From: Altererythrobacter sp.
GTDB taxonomy: Bacteria > Pseudomonadota > Alphaproteobacteria > Sphingomonadales > Sphingomonadaceae
Direction of reading: 5' to 3'
Length of the DNA stretch: 6,329 nucleotides
NCBI GenBank assembly: GCA_024636575.1
Contig: JAGXGU010000176.1
Coordinates: forward strand, 1 to 6,329
Shown: piece by piece, positions 1-6,329 of the stretch
Numbering within the stretch: the stretch's first letter is position 1
Layout: every line of letters starts with the position of its first letter
Notes under the pieces: model-generated
What the model saw: the letters and a program-made list of their open reading frames with translations, nothing else
The model's database searches: none
Told to the model about the DNA's origin: nothing
Position numbers and translations under genes: made by a program

Positions 1-756
1 GCCGATGCCAGCTTTGCCACCGGAGCCATCGCGGAAATGAACCAGCGCGGTAGCCAGGTGGCCGCTGTCAATGCGGCAATCGCGGCGCTGGTGATGCCCG
101 AAATGCTGATGGCAATGGATCAGGAGACATCCGGCAAGTCATCCAAGGAATTGGACCTCGGCACTGAAAATCTGGTGTCCGGATCGGGCCATTCGACCAT
201 GGCAATGGCGGATCAGATGGCCATGGCCGGAGATGACTTTTTCCAATCGAGCAATACTGCCCAGGAGCCAAATTCAAGCAAGTCGATCGGACATGCAGAC
301 TTTGAAAATGTCTCCCTCGACGAATTCCATAAGCCGTTAGCGTTCGATCATGCCGATCTTGACCTGCCAGCCCCTGCCGGTCCGGCGTTTTCCTTTGGCG
401 CCGGAGCAAGCGCTGCGGCATTCGTAGCGCCTTCGGTCGAAGGGGTGCATTTGATGGACGCATTGCTGGCACTTGGCCAGGATGGGGCCATCAATACCCC
501 AGAAGGCGCAGCAGGTTCGGGCCTTGACGTCCCCGCCCTGAAAGAAGCCTTCGCAGATATGGCCGATAGCCATGCAGTCGATGCCATTGTCGATCATTTT
601 GCCGGGGACTTTGCACTGGGCGAAGCACAGCCGGCAAGTCTCTTCGATGCCGGAATTCTGGATGTCGGTATCGGCGATGCACCGGTGTTTTTCGGGATGC
701 AATCCATGGTCGATATGACCGCTGATGATATGAGCGCGCTCGCCGCTTCGGCTTAA
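1..756 (+). CDS. Unrecognised acidic protein, C-terminal part (5' end outside the window)
   Basis: I do not recognise this protein. The frame is open from the first base (251 visible residues) with coding-like codons before the first ATG at 37. That ATG has no well-spaced ribosome binding site, so the gene most likely begins upstream and the entry is partial. From the ATG at 37 the protein has about 35 Asp/Glu against 6 Lys/Arg, 15 Met, and no Cys, Trp or Tyr. An Ala/Gly/Pro-rich middle is followed by short amphipathic acidic helices, such as the stretch around DVPALKEAFADM. It ends in TADDMSALAASA. A Met-rich motif (MAMDQ, then MAMADQMAMA) occurs twice near the start. No RTX nonapeptide (GGxGxD), membrane segment or catalytic motif is visible. 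Strong acidity, absence of Cys and position ahead of T1SS genes fit a T1SS substrate or accessory protein, but this is inference from context. It lies 28 bp before the OmpA-like gene with no terminator between, so probably the same transcript. Confidence 0.8.
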   Translation, partial: ADASFATGAIAEMNQRGSQVAAVNAAIAALVMPEMLMAMDQETSGKSSKELDLGTENLVSGSGHSTMAMADQMAMAGDDFFQSSNTAQEPNSSKSIGHADFENVSLDEFHKPLAFDHADLDLPAPAGPAFSFGAGASAAAFVAPSVEGVHLMDALLALGQDGAINTPEGAAGSGLDVPALKEAFADMADSHAVDAIVDHFAGDFALGEAQPASLFDAGILDVGIGDAPVFFGMQSMVDMTADDMSALAASA

Positions 757-773
757 GGCGCAAGAAGGAAACC

Positions 774-781
774 TTGGGGGA
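774..781 (+). promoter_or_regulatory. Probable ribosome binding site of the OmpA-like gene
   Basis: TTGGGGGA lies 3 bases before the ATG at 785. GGGGG can pair with the CCUCC of the 16S rRNA tail with one G-U wobble. A second, more distant purine run (AAGGAAA, 765-771) is also present, so which one acts is not certain. The same octamer precedes the next gene. Confidence 0.5.
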
Positions 782-784
782 TTT

Positions 785-1498
785 ATGACCAATCTTAAAC
801 GACTGTCCGGTTGCGTTGCAGGTCTTGCGGCCTTCTGGTCTACCGGTATATTGGCGCAAGAAGACGTTCAAACGTTGATGGATTTGGGGGTTTCCGAGCT
901 GCGGCAGGAAATCCAGTCCCGCTATGACGCCGGGCTTGCAGCAAGCATTGATCCTTCGATCGTATCGGCCAATGACAATCGATACACCTGGGCCAACGAG
1001 GCAAAGACCCAATGCGGGATCGCGTTGGGCTTCCTGAAATCGTCGGCCAAAGATGAAGTCAGCATCGGCAAATGCGTGCTCGCATCCCAAATGATGACGC
1101 GCGTTCCGCCGCCGCCGCAAGAAACTGCGGTTGTGATTGATCGGCCCAGAAATCCTGCTTGCGAAAAGAATGTTTCGCGGCTGATCTTCTTCGAATTCGA
1201 TTCCTTTGAATTGCCCGCATCCGCTGAGGATACAGTTAAATTCGTCAGTGAGAACAAGGGCGTGTGCCAATGGACGAATATCTCCGTTATCGGTCATACT
1301 GACCGGGCTGGCAGCGATTCCTACAACGAAACATTGGCCATGAACCGCGCCAGGGCGGTTGCCAATTATCTGGCCAGCGGCGGTGTGGATTCGGCAATTA
1401 TGAAAGTTGATGCGCGCGGCGAAACGCAAATGCGCGAACAAACGGCTGACGGTGTGCGCAGTCCGCAAAACCGCCGCGTTGAAATCGTCGCGAATTGA
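785..1498 (+). CDS. OmpA-family peptidoglycan-binding protein, periplasmic or outer-membrane associated
   Basis: Secreted protein of 237 residues expected to bind peptidoglycan non-covalently. Residues 1-24 look like a Sec signal peptide (KR near the start, hydrophobic core, cleavage after ILA before QE). Residues 25-105 are polar and probably helical, not a beta-barrel. A PPPP linker (108-111) leads to the C-terminal OmpA domain (about 130-237). That domain has FFEFDSFEL, the core GHTDRAGSDSYN (170-181), MNRARAV and a final NRRVEI. D173 and R188, 15 residues apart, match the Asp and Arg that hold diaminopimelate in OmpA domains. C77/C97 and C126/C161 could form disulfides. The gene sits 12 bp before the TolC gene, implying co-expression with the exporter. 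Without a barrel or usable lipobox it probably acts as a periplasmic wall-binding part, tethering the secretion complex or its substrate. That role is inferred; the domain call is firm. Confidence 0.93.
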   Translation: MTNLKRLSGCVAGLAAFWSTGILAQEDVQTLMDLGVSELRQEIQSRYDAGLAASIDPSIVSANDNRYTWANEAKTQCGIALGFLKSSAKDEVSIGKCVLASQMMTRVPPPPQETAVVIDRPRNPACEKNVSRLIFFEFDSFELPASAEDTVKFVSENKGVCQWTNISVIGHTDRAGSDSYNETLAMNRARAVANYLASGGVDSAIMKVDARGETQMREQTADGVRSPQNRRVEIVAN

Positions 1499-1506
1499 TT
1501 GGGGGA
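1499..1506 (+). promoter_or_regulatory. Probable ribosome binding site of the TolC-type gene
   Basis: TTGGGGGA lies 4 bases before the ATG at 1511 and directly follows the OmpA-like stop codon (1496-1498). It supports the ATG at 1511 over the in-frame TTG at 1499, which is itself part of this site. It is identical to the octamer before the OmpA-like gene. Confidence 0.55.
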
Positions 1507-1510
1507 CATC

Positions 1511-2908
1511 ATGTTCAAGCAAAGCATTAATCTCGTAGCCATCTTGTTGGCAGGTAGTTCGGCAACAGCCATGGCGCAGGATAATGGGCAAGCGATCTCG
1601 CTGCGCCAAGCGGTTGAAGTGGCCATGGCTTCCAATCCTGAAATTCTGCAGGCGCAATTCAACAAGGAAGCGATCGAATTCGAACGCAAACAGGCCCAGG
1701 GTCTGTACGCGCCGCGGGTAGATGTCGAGGCATCTGCTGGCGTTCGCCGGTTGGAAAATACCACGCGCAGGAATCTGGGCATTGCCAATAATGAACTCTA
1801 TCCACTCGAAGCCAACATCCGTGCCGACTGGACAATCATCGACTTCGGCCGACGTGGCGGCGAATTGTTGCGCCAGGCTTCGCGGGTAGACGGGGCTTCG
1901 CTGCGTGTGCTGGAGCGTTCGGAATTCGTGGCCTTGCAAATCTCGCGGCAATATCTCGATGTCATGCTGCAGCAACGGATTGTCGCTGCCAGTCAGGACA
2001 ATGTCGGATTTCACCAGGTACTGGTGAGTGATCTGGGCGAAGGGGTTGATCAGGGTTCTATCAGCATCGCCGACCGGCAGCAGGCCGAGGAACGCCTGCA
2101 ATCCGCGATCGTGCGGCAGGAAGAGGCGTTTCAGGATCTTGCCAACGCCAAGGTCAGCCTGCGCCGATTGACCGGCCTGGATATCGACCAGGTGCAATTT
2201 CCGCCTGATTTGGACGCCATGTTGCCCGCCAACATCGATGCCGCGGTCGGGATGGCACGGGTCAGCAATCCGCGCATTTTGGAAGCACAAGCGGATGTTG
2301 ATGCCGCCAACGCGCTGGCAAAATCGGCCAATGGTGACCTCTATCCAACCATCGGCGCCGAAGTGGTCGGCCGTATTGGAGACGATATTGACGGTTTCAA
2401 TGGCGAAACCAACGATGTTCAGGCGCGGGTCTATTTGCGCTGGAATATTTTCGACGGGGGGATCAATCGTGCGAAATATCAGGAAATGGTCCGCCGCTCG
2501 AGCCAGGCTCGCTACCGGCTCCACCAGGTCAGCCGCGAAGCTGAAGAGGATGTGCGCAGCGCCTGGATTGCGATCAATGCGCAGGACAACATCACCAAGG
2601 CACTCGACCGCCAAAGCCGGGTGAGCGACGATCTGCTGCTGTCCTATCGCAGCCAGTTCAATGTCGGTCGGCGTTCGCTACTGGATGTGCTGGATGCGCA
2701 AAATACGCGTTACAACACGCAGGTTCGCCTTGAAACAGCGCGGTTTTCGCAAATGTTCGCCGAATATCAGACGCTGGCAGCCACCAATCGCTTCCTGCAG
2801 GCGCTGGAGCTCGCCCCAGGCGCTGGCGCAGGTGAATTGGAACGAGCACAATTCAACTATGGCCCTGAAGTGCAGGCTGAATTGCAACGCCGGGTCTATC
2901 CCGATTGA
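1511..2908 (+). CDS. TolC-family outer membrane protein of the type I secretion system
   Basis: Outer membrane channel-tunnel subunit, expected to form a trimer that takes substrate from the ABC/HlyD complex to the outside. From the ATG at 1511 it has 465 residues, normal for the family. I chose this start because the TTG at 1499 falls in the ribosome binding site and would spoil the signal peptide. Residues 1-22 form a signal peptide with an AMA cleavage site before QD. The mature part has the two-fold TolC (OEP) repeat: SLRQAVEVAMASNPEI (30-45) opens the first half, and GMARVSNPRILEAQ (247-260) opens the second. Predicted barrel strands include ADWTIIDFG (105-113) and LRWNIFDGG (309-317). 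The hallmark helix NVGRRSLLDVLDAQN is at 384-398. Long coiled-coil helices lie between. The stop overlaps the TTG start of the ABC gene by four bases. Family assignment is secure; the T1SS role rests on the neighbours. Confidence 0.97.
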   Translation: MFKQSINLVAILLAGSSATAMAQDNGQAISLRQAVEVAMASNPEILQAQFNKEAIEFERKQAQGLYAPRVDVEASAGVRRLENTTRRNLGIANNELYPLEANIRADWTIIDFGRRGGELLRQASRVDGASLRVLERSEFVALQISRQYLDVMLQQRIVAASQDNVGFHQVLVSDLGEGVDQGSISIADRQQAEERLQSAIVRQEEAFQDLANAKVSLRRLTGLDIDQVQFPPDLDAMLPANIDAAVGMARVSNPRILEAQADVDAANALAKSANGDLYPTIGAEVVGRIGDDIDGFNGETNDVQARVYLRWNIFDGGINRAKYQEMVRRSSQARYRLHQVSREAEEDVRSAWIAINAQDNITKALDRQSRVSDDLLLSYRSQFNVGRRSLLDVLDAQNTRYNTQVRLETARFSQMFAEYQTLAATNRFLQALELAPGAGAGELERAQFNYGPEVQAELQRRVYPD

Positions 2909-5067
2909 TCGATAGGCAAACAGCAGAACAGATTGGAAAGGCGGTGGAATACCAAGCGATCAATCAGGCATCGAGTGATGCAGTAGCAGGCGCCATTGGC
3001 GAACTGGCGGCGCGCTATGGGATTCCGTTCTCCGCCTCGCAATTGTACACTCTGGCACGCGGGCAGGACGGAAACTTGCCATTTCATCAGGCCGGGCCGG
3101 CGATCGAACTGGCGGGTATGAATTTCGTGCCGGTCGAAGCGCGCAAACTGCCCCGCGCCGAACATCATTACCCGGCCATTGTTGCCCTGTCGCAAGATCG
3201 CGTGGCGGTTCTGCACGAGGTGAAGGACGGGCAGGTGCGTGTCTGGCGCCCCGGGGCGGGGGAAGCAGTCTGGGAACCTTTCGAGGAACTTGCTGCGGAA
3301 TTTTCCGGCGGCTTCCTGACCGTTACCGGCGATCCCGATGCCCTGCGCGAAAACGAAGCCCCATGGTATGCCAAGGGCCGCAACCACTGGTTCTGGAGCG
3401 AACTGCACAAGGAACGTGCGGCCTACCGTCCAGTCATCCTCGCCTCTCTGATCATCAATTTGCTGGCCCTGTCGCTCCCGCTCTTTTCCATGAATGTGTA
3501 CGACCGGGTGATCCCCAATCGTGCGGAAGCAACCCTGTGGGTGCTTGGTGTGGGCGTGCTGCTCGCCTTCGCGCTGGAATTTGCCCTTCGCTACGCCCGT
3601 TCCAATGTCATCGATCAAGTGGGTAAGCGGCTGGATCTCAAATTGTCGCAGAAGATTTTCGGCAGGCTGCTGGTGACCCCGCTCAGCGCACGGCAAGGCA
3701 ACACCGGGGCATTGGCGGCGCGTGTTTCCGAATATGCATCGGTGCGCGATTTCTTCGCCTCGACCACAATCGTGCTGATGGTGGACGTGGTGTTCCTGTT
3801 CATATTTGTCGCGGCGATTGCCTATATCGCCGGATTCCTGGCGCTGATTCCACTGACTGCGATGGTGTTGATGGCGATTGCCGGCTTCATCCTGCAACGC
3901 AAAGTGATCGAGGCATCGCGCGATGCGCAGGCCGATCACGGATTGCAGCAGACCCTGCTGGTTGAATCGCTGGCAGGCATGGAAACGCTCAAGAGCCTGA
4001 CCGGCGAAGGCAGTATGGTTGGCCGCTGGTACCGTCTGGCCGAAGTGGGCGGCAATTCGCAGGCCCGTCTGCGCAAGATCAGTTCGACTGCTGTAGGCCT
4101 TGCAGCGACATTCCAGCAGATATCCAGCATATCGCTGGTTATCGGCGGCTATTATCTCTTCGTTGCGGGCCAGATTTCGATGGGCGCGATCATTGCCATT
4201 GTGATGCTGTCGTCCCGTTCGCTGGCCCCCGCCGGCCAGATTGCGTTCCTGCTTACCCGAGGACGTCAGGCGCGCGAGACCCTGTCCAGTATCGAAGGAT
4301 TGTTCGACGCCGAGGATGAGCGGCGCCAGGGCAGTGTCTCGATACCGGCCACCGTCCGGTCAGCTTCCATCAAACTGGACGGGCTGGAATTTTCCTATCC
4401 GGAAGCGACGGCCCCATCGCTGCAGGGGCTGAATCTGACAATCGAGCCGGGCGAGCGGATCGCATTGGTCGGGCGCGTTGCTTCGGGCAAATCCACCTTG
4501 GGACGTTTGCTGTGCGGGCTCTATCAACCAACCGGCGGTTCGATGCTCGTCAATGGTATCGACAGCCGCCAGTTCCGCCCGCAGGATTTGCGCCACGCTT
4601 TCCGTTTTGTTGGGCAGGACGCAAGCCTGTTTACCGGAACCGTGAAAGACAATCTCACCCTTGGCAGCGCAGAAGCCGCAGACGAGCAATTGCTCGGGGC
4701 ATTACAGATGACCGGGGCAGACCGTTTCCTGTCGCGCGATGCCGGCGGGTTTGACCGCATGGTGGGCGAACATGGCCGGAGACTTTCGGGCGGACAGCGA
4801 TCATTCCTGGCACTGGCCCGCGCCTTTGTATCGCCTTCGCAGATGCTGTTTCTCGACGAGCCTACCGGGGCGATGGACAGCCAGACAGAGAAGCTGTTTG
4901 TTGACCGCCTGCAAGCGTCGATGTCTTCCAGCCAGACATTGCTGGTGGCCACCCACAGGCCCGCATTGTTTGCTCTGTGCAGCAGGATCATCGTCCTTGA
5001 AGGCGGGCGGATCGTGGCAGATGGACCCAAGGATCAGATACTGGCCACATCCGGGAATTTGTCATGA
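2905..5067 (+). CDS. Type I secretion system permease/ATPase with peptidase-dead C39-like domain (LapB/HlyB type)
   Basis: Inner-membrane ABC exporter that uses ATP to drive an unfolded protein through the HlyD-TolC conduit. The 720 residues have three parts. A C39-like domain (about 20-140) lacks the catalytic Cys: the only cysteines are C537 and C692. A membrane domain with about six helices covers roughly 175-445. The ATPase domain (about 485-715) has Walker A GRVASGKST (523-531), Q-loop Q571, signature LSGGQ (627-631), Walker B MLFLDEP (647-653) and H-loop H684, all intact. A dead C39-like domain is typical of HlyB/LapB-type exporters of RTX proteins and large adhesins, whose C-terminal signal is not cleaved. 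The start is uncertain: TTG at 2905 overlaps the TolC stop (TTGA) but lacks a clear ribosome binding site. GTG at 2944 has GGAAAGG just before it and would remove 13 residues that include less usual codons (AGG, GGA, ACA). The 3' end overlaps the hydrolase gene by ATGA. Confidence 0.97.
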   Translation: MIDRQTAEQIGKAVEYQAINQASSDAVAGAIGELAARYGIPFSASQLYTLARGQDGNLPFHQAGPAIELAGMNFVPVEARKLPRAEHHYPAIVALSQDRVAVLHEVKDGQVRVWRPGAGEAVWEPFEELAAEFSGGFLTVTGDPDALRENEAPWYAKGRNHWFWSELHKERAAYRPVILASLIINLLALSLPLFSMNVYDRVIPNRAEATLWVLGVGVLLAFALEFALRYARSNVIDQVGKRLDLKLSQKIFGRLLVTPLSARQGNTGALAARVSEYASVRDFFASTTIVLMVDVVFLFIFVAAIAYIAGFLALIPLTAMVLMAIAGFILQRKVIEASRDAQADHGLQQTLLVESLAGMETLKSLTGEGSMVGRWYRLAEVGGNSQARLRKISSTAVGLAATFQQISSISLVIGGYYLFVAGQISMGAIIAIVMLSSRSLAPAGQIAFLLTRGRQARETLSSIEGLFDAEDERRQGSVSIPATVRSASIKLDGLEFSYPEATAPSLQGLNLTIEPGERIALVGRVASGKSTLGRLLCGLYQPTGGSMLVNGIDSRQFRPQDLRHAFRFVGQDASLFTGTVKDNLTLGSAEAADEQLLGALQMTGADRFLSRDAGGFDRMVGEHGRRLSGGQRSFLALARAFVSPSQMLFLDEPTGAMDSQTEKLFVDRLQASMSSSQTLLVATHRPALFALCSRIIVLEGGRIVADGPKDQILATSGNLS
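2935..2941 (+). promoter_or_regulatory. Possible ribosome binding site for an alternative GTG start (2944) of the ABC gene
   Basis: GGAAAGG lies 2 bases before an in-frame GTG at 2944. The spacing from the full run is short, but from its leading GGA it is about 6. It is the only SD-like sequence near either candidate start, so it is the main argument for GTG over the TTG at 2905. Confidence 0.3.
5053..5057 (+). promoter_or_regulatory. Weak ribosome binding site of the cell wall hydrolase gene
   Basis: GGGAA lies 6 bases before the ATG at 5064, inside the end of the ABC gene. With the ATGA overlap it supports starting at 5064; the second ATG at 5073 has no better site. Confidence 0.4.
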
Positions 5068-6155
5068 ACGACATGCCGCTGGATACCAACCGGCTCTCGC
5101 CCGAATCCGGCGACGGATCGCGTAGGACCCGCACGATCAAGATCATTATCGGCTTGATATTCTTCGCCTTCATATGCGTGGGTGCGGCGAGTTGGTGGTT
5201 TTCCGGGGAGGCGAATGATGCCCAACCTGTCCAGATCAGCATCCAGCAGGCGAAGAACCTGGCCAGCCTCACAGAGGGAGAGGCCGCCGAAATCGTCACG
5301 GAAGGCACCTCCGCCCATGATCGAAATGCGCTGATCCCGCTGTCCGGCGGCAAGTTGCAGAGATTGTCCGGTTTTTCCGCGCTGGACGGCACGGACGGCA
5401 GCTATGGCACGGCGCTGAAGTGCATGACGCAGGCGATCTATTATGAAGCGGCAAATGAACCGGCGCAGGGCAAGCGCGCCGTTGCGCAGGTCGTACTCAA
5501 CCGCATGCGTCACCCGGCCTACCCGTCTTCGGTGTGCGGGGTAGTCTACGATGGCGCCAACAAGCGCGTGTGCCAGTTCAGCTTTACCTGCGACGGGTCG
5601 CTGCTGCGCGCACCAATGGCCCGCCAGTGGAAGGAATCGCTGGCCGTGGCAAAAGCCGCCTTGACCGGAACAATTGAACCCAGCGTGGGAACGGCGACGC
5701 ATTACCATGCGGATTACGTGGTGCCGCGCTGGGCCTACAATTTGGGAAAAATTGACAAGATCGGCGTCCACATCTTCTACCGCTTCAAGGGGACATGGGG
5801 TAATTCCGGCGCATTTACGGGCCGCTGGGCAGGGCGGGAAGCCATTCCATCGCTCGACATGGCCCGGCTCCGCAATGCGCTGAACAATGATCTGGATTCG
5901 GAATTTGCCGCGGCCTCGGCAGAAGATTTCGTGCCCGGTCTGACCGTTACCAAACTTGCATCAGACCGCCACGCAGAGGCAGATGTAGGCGGCCGGATTG
6001 ACACAACCAAGGAATGGCGTCTGTCGATCCCCGACCCGGTTCAGGCAAGCTCTGGCTATCGCGATCTGGTCAATGGGCAGCAGGATGGTTCAGGCAAACC
6101 GGCAACACCAGCCTTCGCAGATGCGTCAGGCAAAGCAGGAAAAGTCACTCCATGA
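5064..6155 (+). CDS. Membrane-anchored cell wall hydrolase, SleB/Hydrolase_2 family
   Basis: Predicted peptidoglycan-cutting enzyme; SleB relatives act as lytic transglycosylases on the glycan strand. The 363 residues begin with a basic cytoplasmic tail (RRTRTIK at 20-26) and one membrane helix (about 25-46), placing the rest in the periplasm. After a variable stretch, the catalytic domain spans about 114-245. It includes CMTQAIYYEAANEP (120-133), where E128 matches the SleB catalytic glutamate, then QVVLNRMRHPAYP, VCQFSF, ATHYHADYV and a final IFYRFKG. C120, C158, C170 and C176 could form disulfides. The last ~120 residues are polar, become low-complexity (Gly/Ala/Ser/Lys) and match no domain I know. 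The gene lies between the ABC and HlyD genes with ATGA overlaps on both sides, so its production is probably coupled to theirs. Opening the wall for exporter assembly is an inference. The family is clear; the exact bond cleaved is not shown. Confidence 0.95.
   Translation: MNDMPLDTNRLSPESGDGSRRTRTIKIIIGLIFFAFICVGAASWWFSGEANDAQPVQISIQQAKNLASLTEGEAAEIVTEGTSAHDRNALIPLSGGKLQRLSGFSALDGTDGSYGTALKCMTQAIYYEAANEPAQGKRAVAQVVLNRMRHPAYPSSVCGVVYDGANKRVCQFSFTCDGSLLRAPMARQWKESLAVAKAALTGTIEPSVGTATHYHADYVVPRWAYNLGKIDKIGVHIFYRFKGTWGNSGAFTGRWAGREAIPSLDMARLRNALNNDLDSEFAAASAEDFVPGLTVTKLASDRHAEADVGGRIDTTKEWRLSIPDPVQASSGYRDLVNGQQDGSGKPATPAFADASGKAGKVTP
6137..6144 (+). promoter_or_regulatory. Ribosome binding site of the HlyD-type gene
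   Basis: AGGAAAAG lies inside the end of the hydrolase gene, 7 bases before the ATG at 6152. It supports that start and its ATGA overlap with the hydrolase stop. Confidence 0.45.
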
Positions 6156-6329
6156 GCATAATTGCGCGGATTTCCGGTTGGGATGCCAACCGCAAGTTGA
6201 TCGCAATTTCCGCGCTGGGCGTGGCGTTGCTGATAGTCTGGGCCAGTTTGGCCCAGGTAGAAGAAATTACTCGCGGAATGGGCAAGGTGATCCCATCCAG
6301 CAAAACGCAATTGGTTCAGCCTTCCGAAC
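6152..6329 (+). CDS. HlyD-family T1SS periplasmic adaptor (membrane fusion protein), N-terminal part
   Basis: Only the first 59 codons are present; the gene runs off the window end. The protein should link the ABC exporter in the inner membrane to the TolC channel. The visible part has a short cytoplasmic N-terminus with GWDANRK and one membrane helix (about 16-34, ending WASLAQ). It then has the family's typical first periplasmic stretch: VEEITRGMGKVIPSSKTQLVQ (read in two pieces, VEEITRGMGK at 37-46 and VIPSSKTQ at 47-54). The xxEITRGxGKVIPS pattern directly after the helix is a hallmark of HlyD/LapC-type T1SS adaptors. The start overlaps the hydrolase stop by four bases (ATGA), implying coupled translation. 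It completes the exporter set of ABC, adaptor and outer membrane channel. The later coiled-coil and lipoyl regions cannot be checked here. Confidence 0.92.
   Translation, partial: MSIIARISGWDANRKLIAISALGVALLIVWASLAQVEEITRGMGKVIPSSKTQLVQPSE

Noticed and set aside
1..756. RTX calcium-binding repeats in the first protein
   Set aside because: No GGxGxDxxx nonapeptide is present in the visible 251 residues, so it cannot be called an RTX protein from this window.
761..780. Small inverted repeat AAGG-AAA-CCTT before the OmpA-like gene as a terminator
   Set aside because: The stem is only 4 bp, no T-run follows, and it lies in a 28-bp gap with probable ribosome binding sequence; more likely chance.
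785..814. Lipobox-like LSGC at residues 7-10 of the OmpA-like protein
   Set aside because: The hydrophobic core of the signal peptide comes after this Cys rather than before it. A normal signal peptidase I site (ILA before QE) follows at residue 24.
491..2614. Long open frame (707 codons) on the minus strand across three genes
   Set aside because: It runs opposite clear OmpA-like and TolC genes and shows no domain. Its length follows from the codon use of the + strand genes, which rarely create stops in this antisense frame.
2896..3939. Minus-strand open frame of 347 codons opposite the ABC gene
   Set aside because: His/Arg/Gln-rich shadow composition, no recognisable domain, and fully opposite a conserved ABC transporter.
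1..6329. Mobile element, CRISPR array, tRNA or phage signs
   Set aside because: No transposase or integrase, no direct repeat array, no tRNA-like sequence; all coding frames are intact and of even composition.

Overview
The window carries six genes, all on the + strand and packed head to tail. They read as one operon for a type I secretion system (T1SS) combined with two peptidoglycan-handling proteins. The moderately high GC content, the codon use and the family mix (OmpA-like protein, TolC-type outer membrane protein, LapB-like ABC exporter, SleB-type cell wall hydrolase, HlyD adaptor) suggest a Gram-negative alphaproteobacterium. Sphingomonadales (Erythrobacter, Altererythrobacter or Novosphingobium type) is my best guess, from general knowledge of such genomes and not from any marker gene here.

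Layout: 1-756 is the 3' part of an unrecognised, strongly acidic, Cys/Trp/Tyr-free protein whose start lies before the window. After 28 bp comes a secreted OmpA-like peptidoglycan-binding protein (785-1498). After 12 bp comes a TolC-family outer membrane channel (1511-2908). It overlaps by 4 bp (TTGA) the longest reading of a T1SS ABC transporter with an N-terminal C39-like domain that lacks the peptidase cysteine (2905-5067). This overlaps by 4 bp (ATGA) a membrane-anchored SleB/Hydrolase_2-type cell wall hydrolase (5064-6155), which overlaps by 4 bp (ATGA) a HlyD-family periplasmic adaptor cut by the window end (6152-6329).

How they fit together: the ABC transporter (inner membrane), HlyD adaptor (periplasm) and TolC protein (outer membrane) are the three parts of a complete T1SS channel. 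The OmpA-like protein should hold the peptidoglycan, and the SleB-type enzyme should cut it. The enzyme sits between the two inner-membrane exporter genes with coupled start/stop codons, so an attractive inference is that local wall opening or wall anchoring is part of how this exporter is built or works. The substrate is not identified. The degenerate C39 domain points to an RTX or large-adhesin type substrate that is not cleaved at a double-glycine leader. The acidic first gene could be a substrate or accessory factor, but it shows no RTX repeats in the visible part.

There is no gene-free stretch over 300 bases, and I saw no RNA gene, mobile element, CRISPR array, convincing promoter or terminator. 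The operon probably starts upstream and continues downstream.
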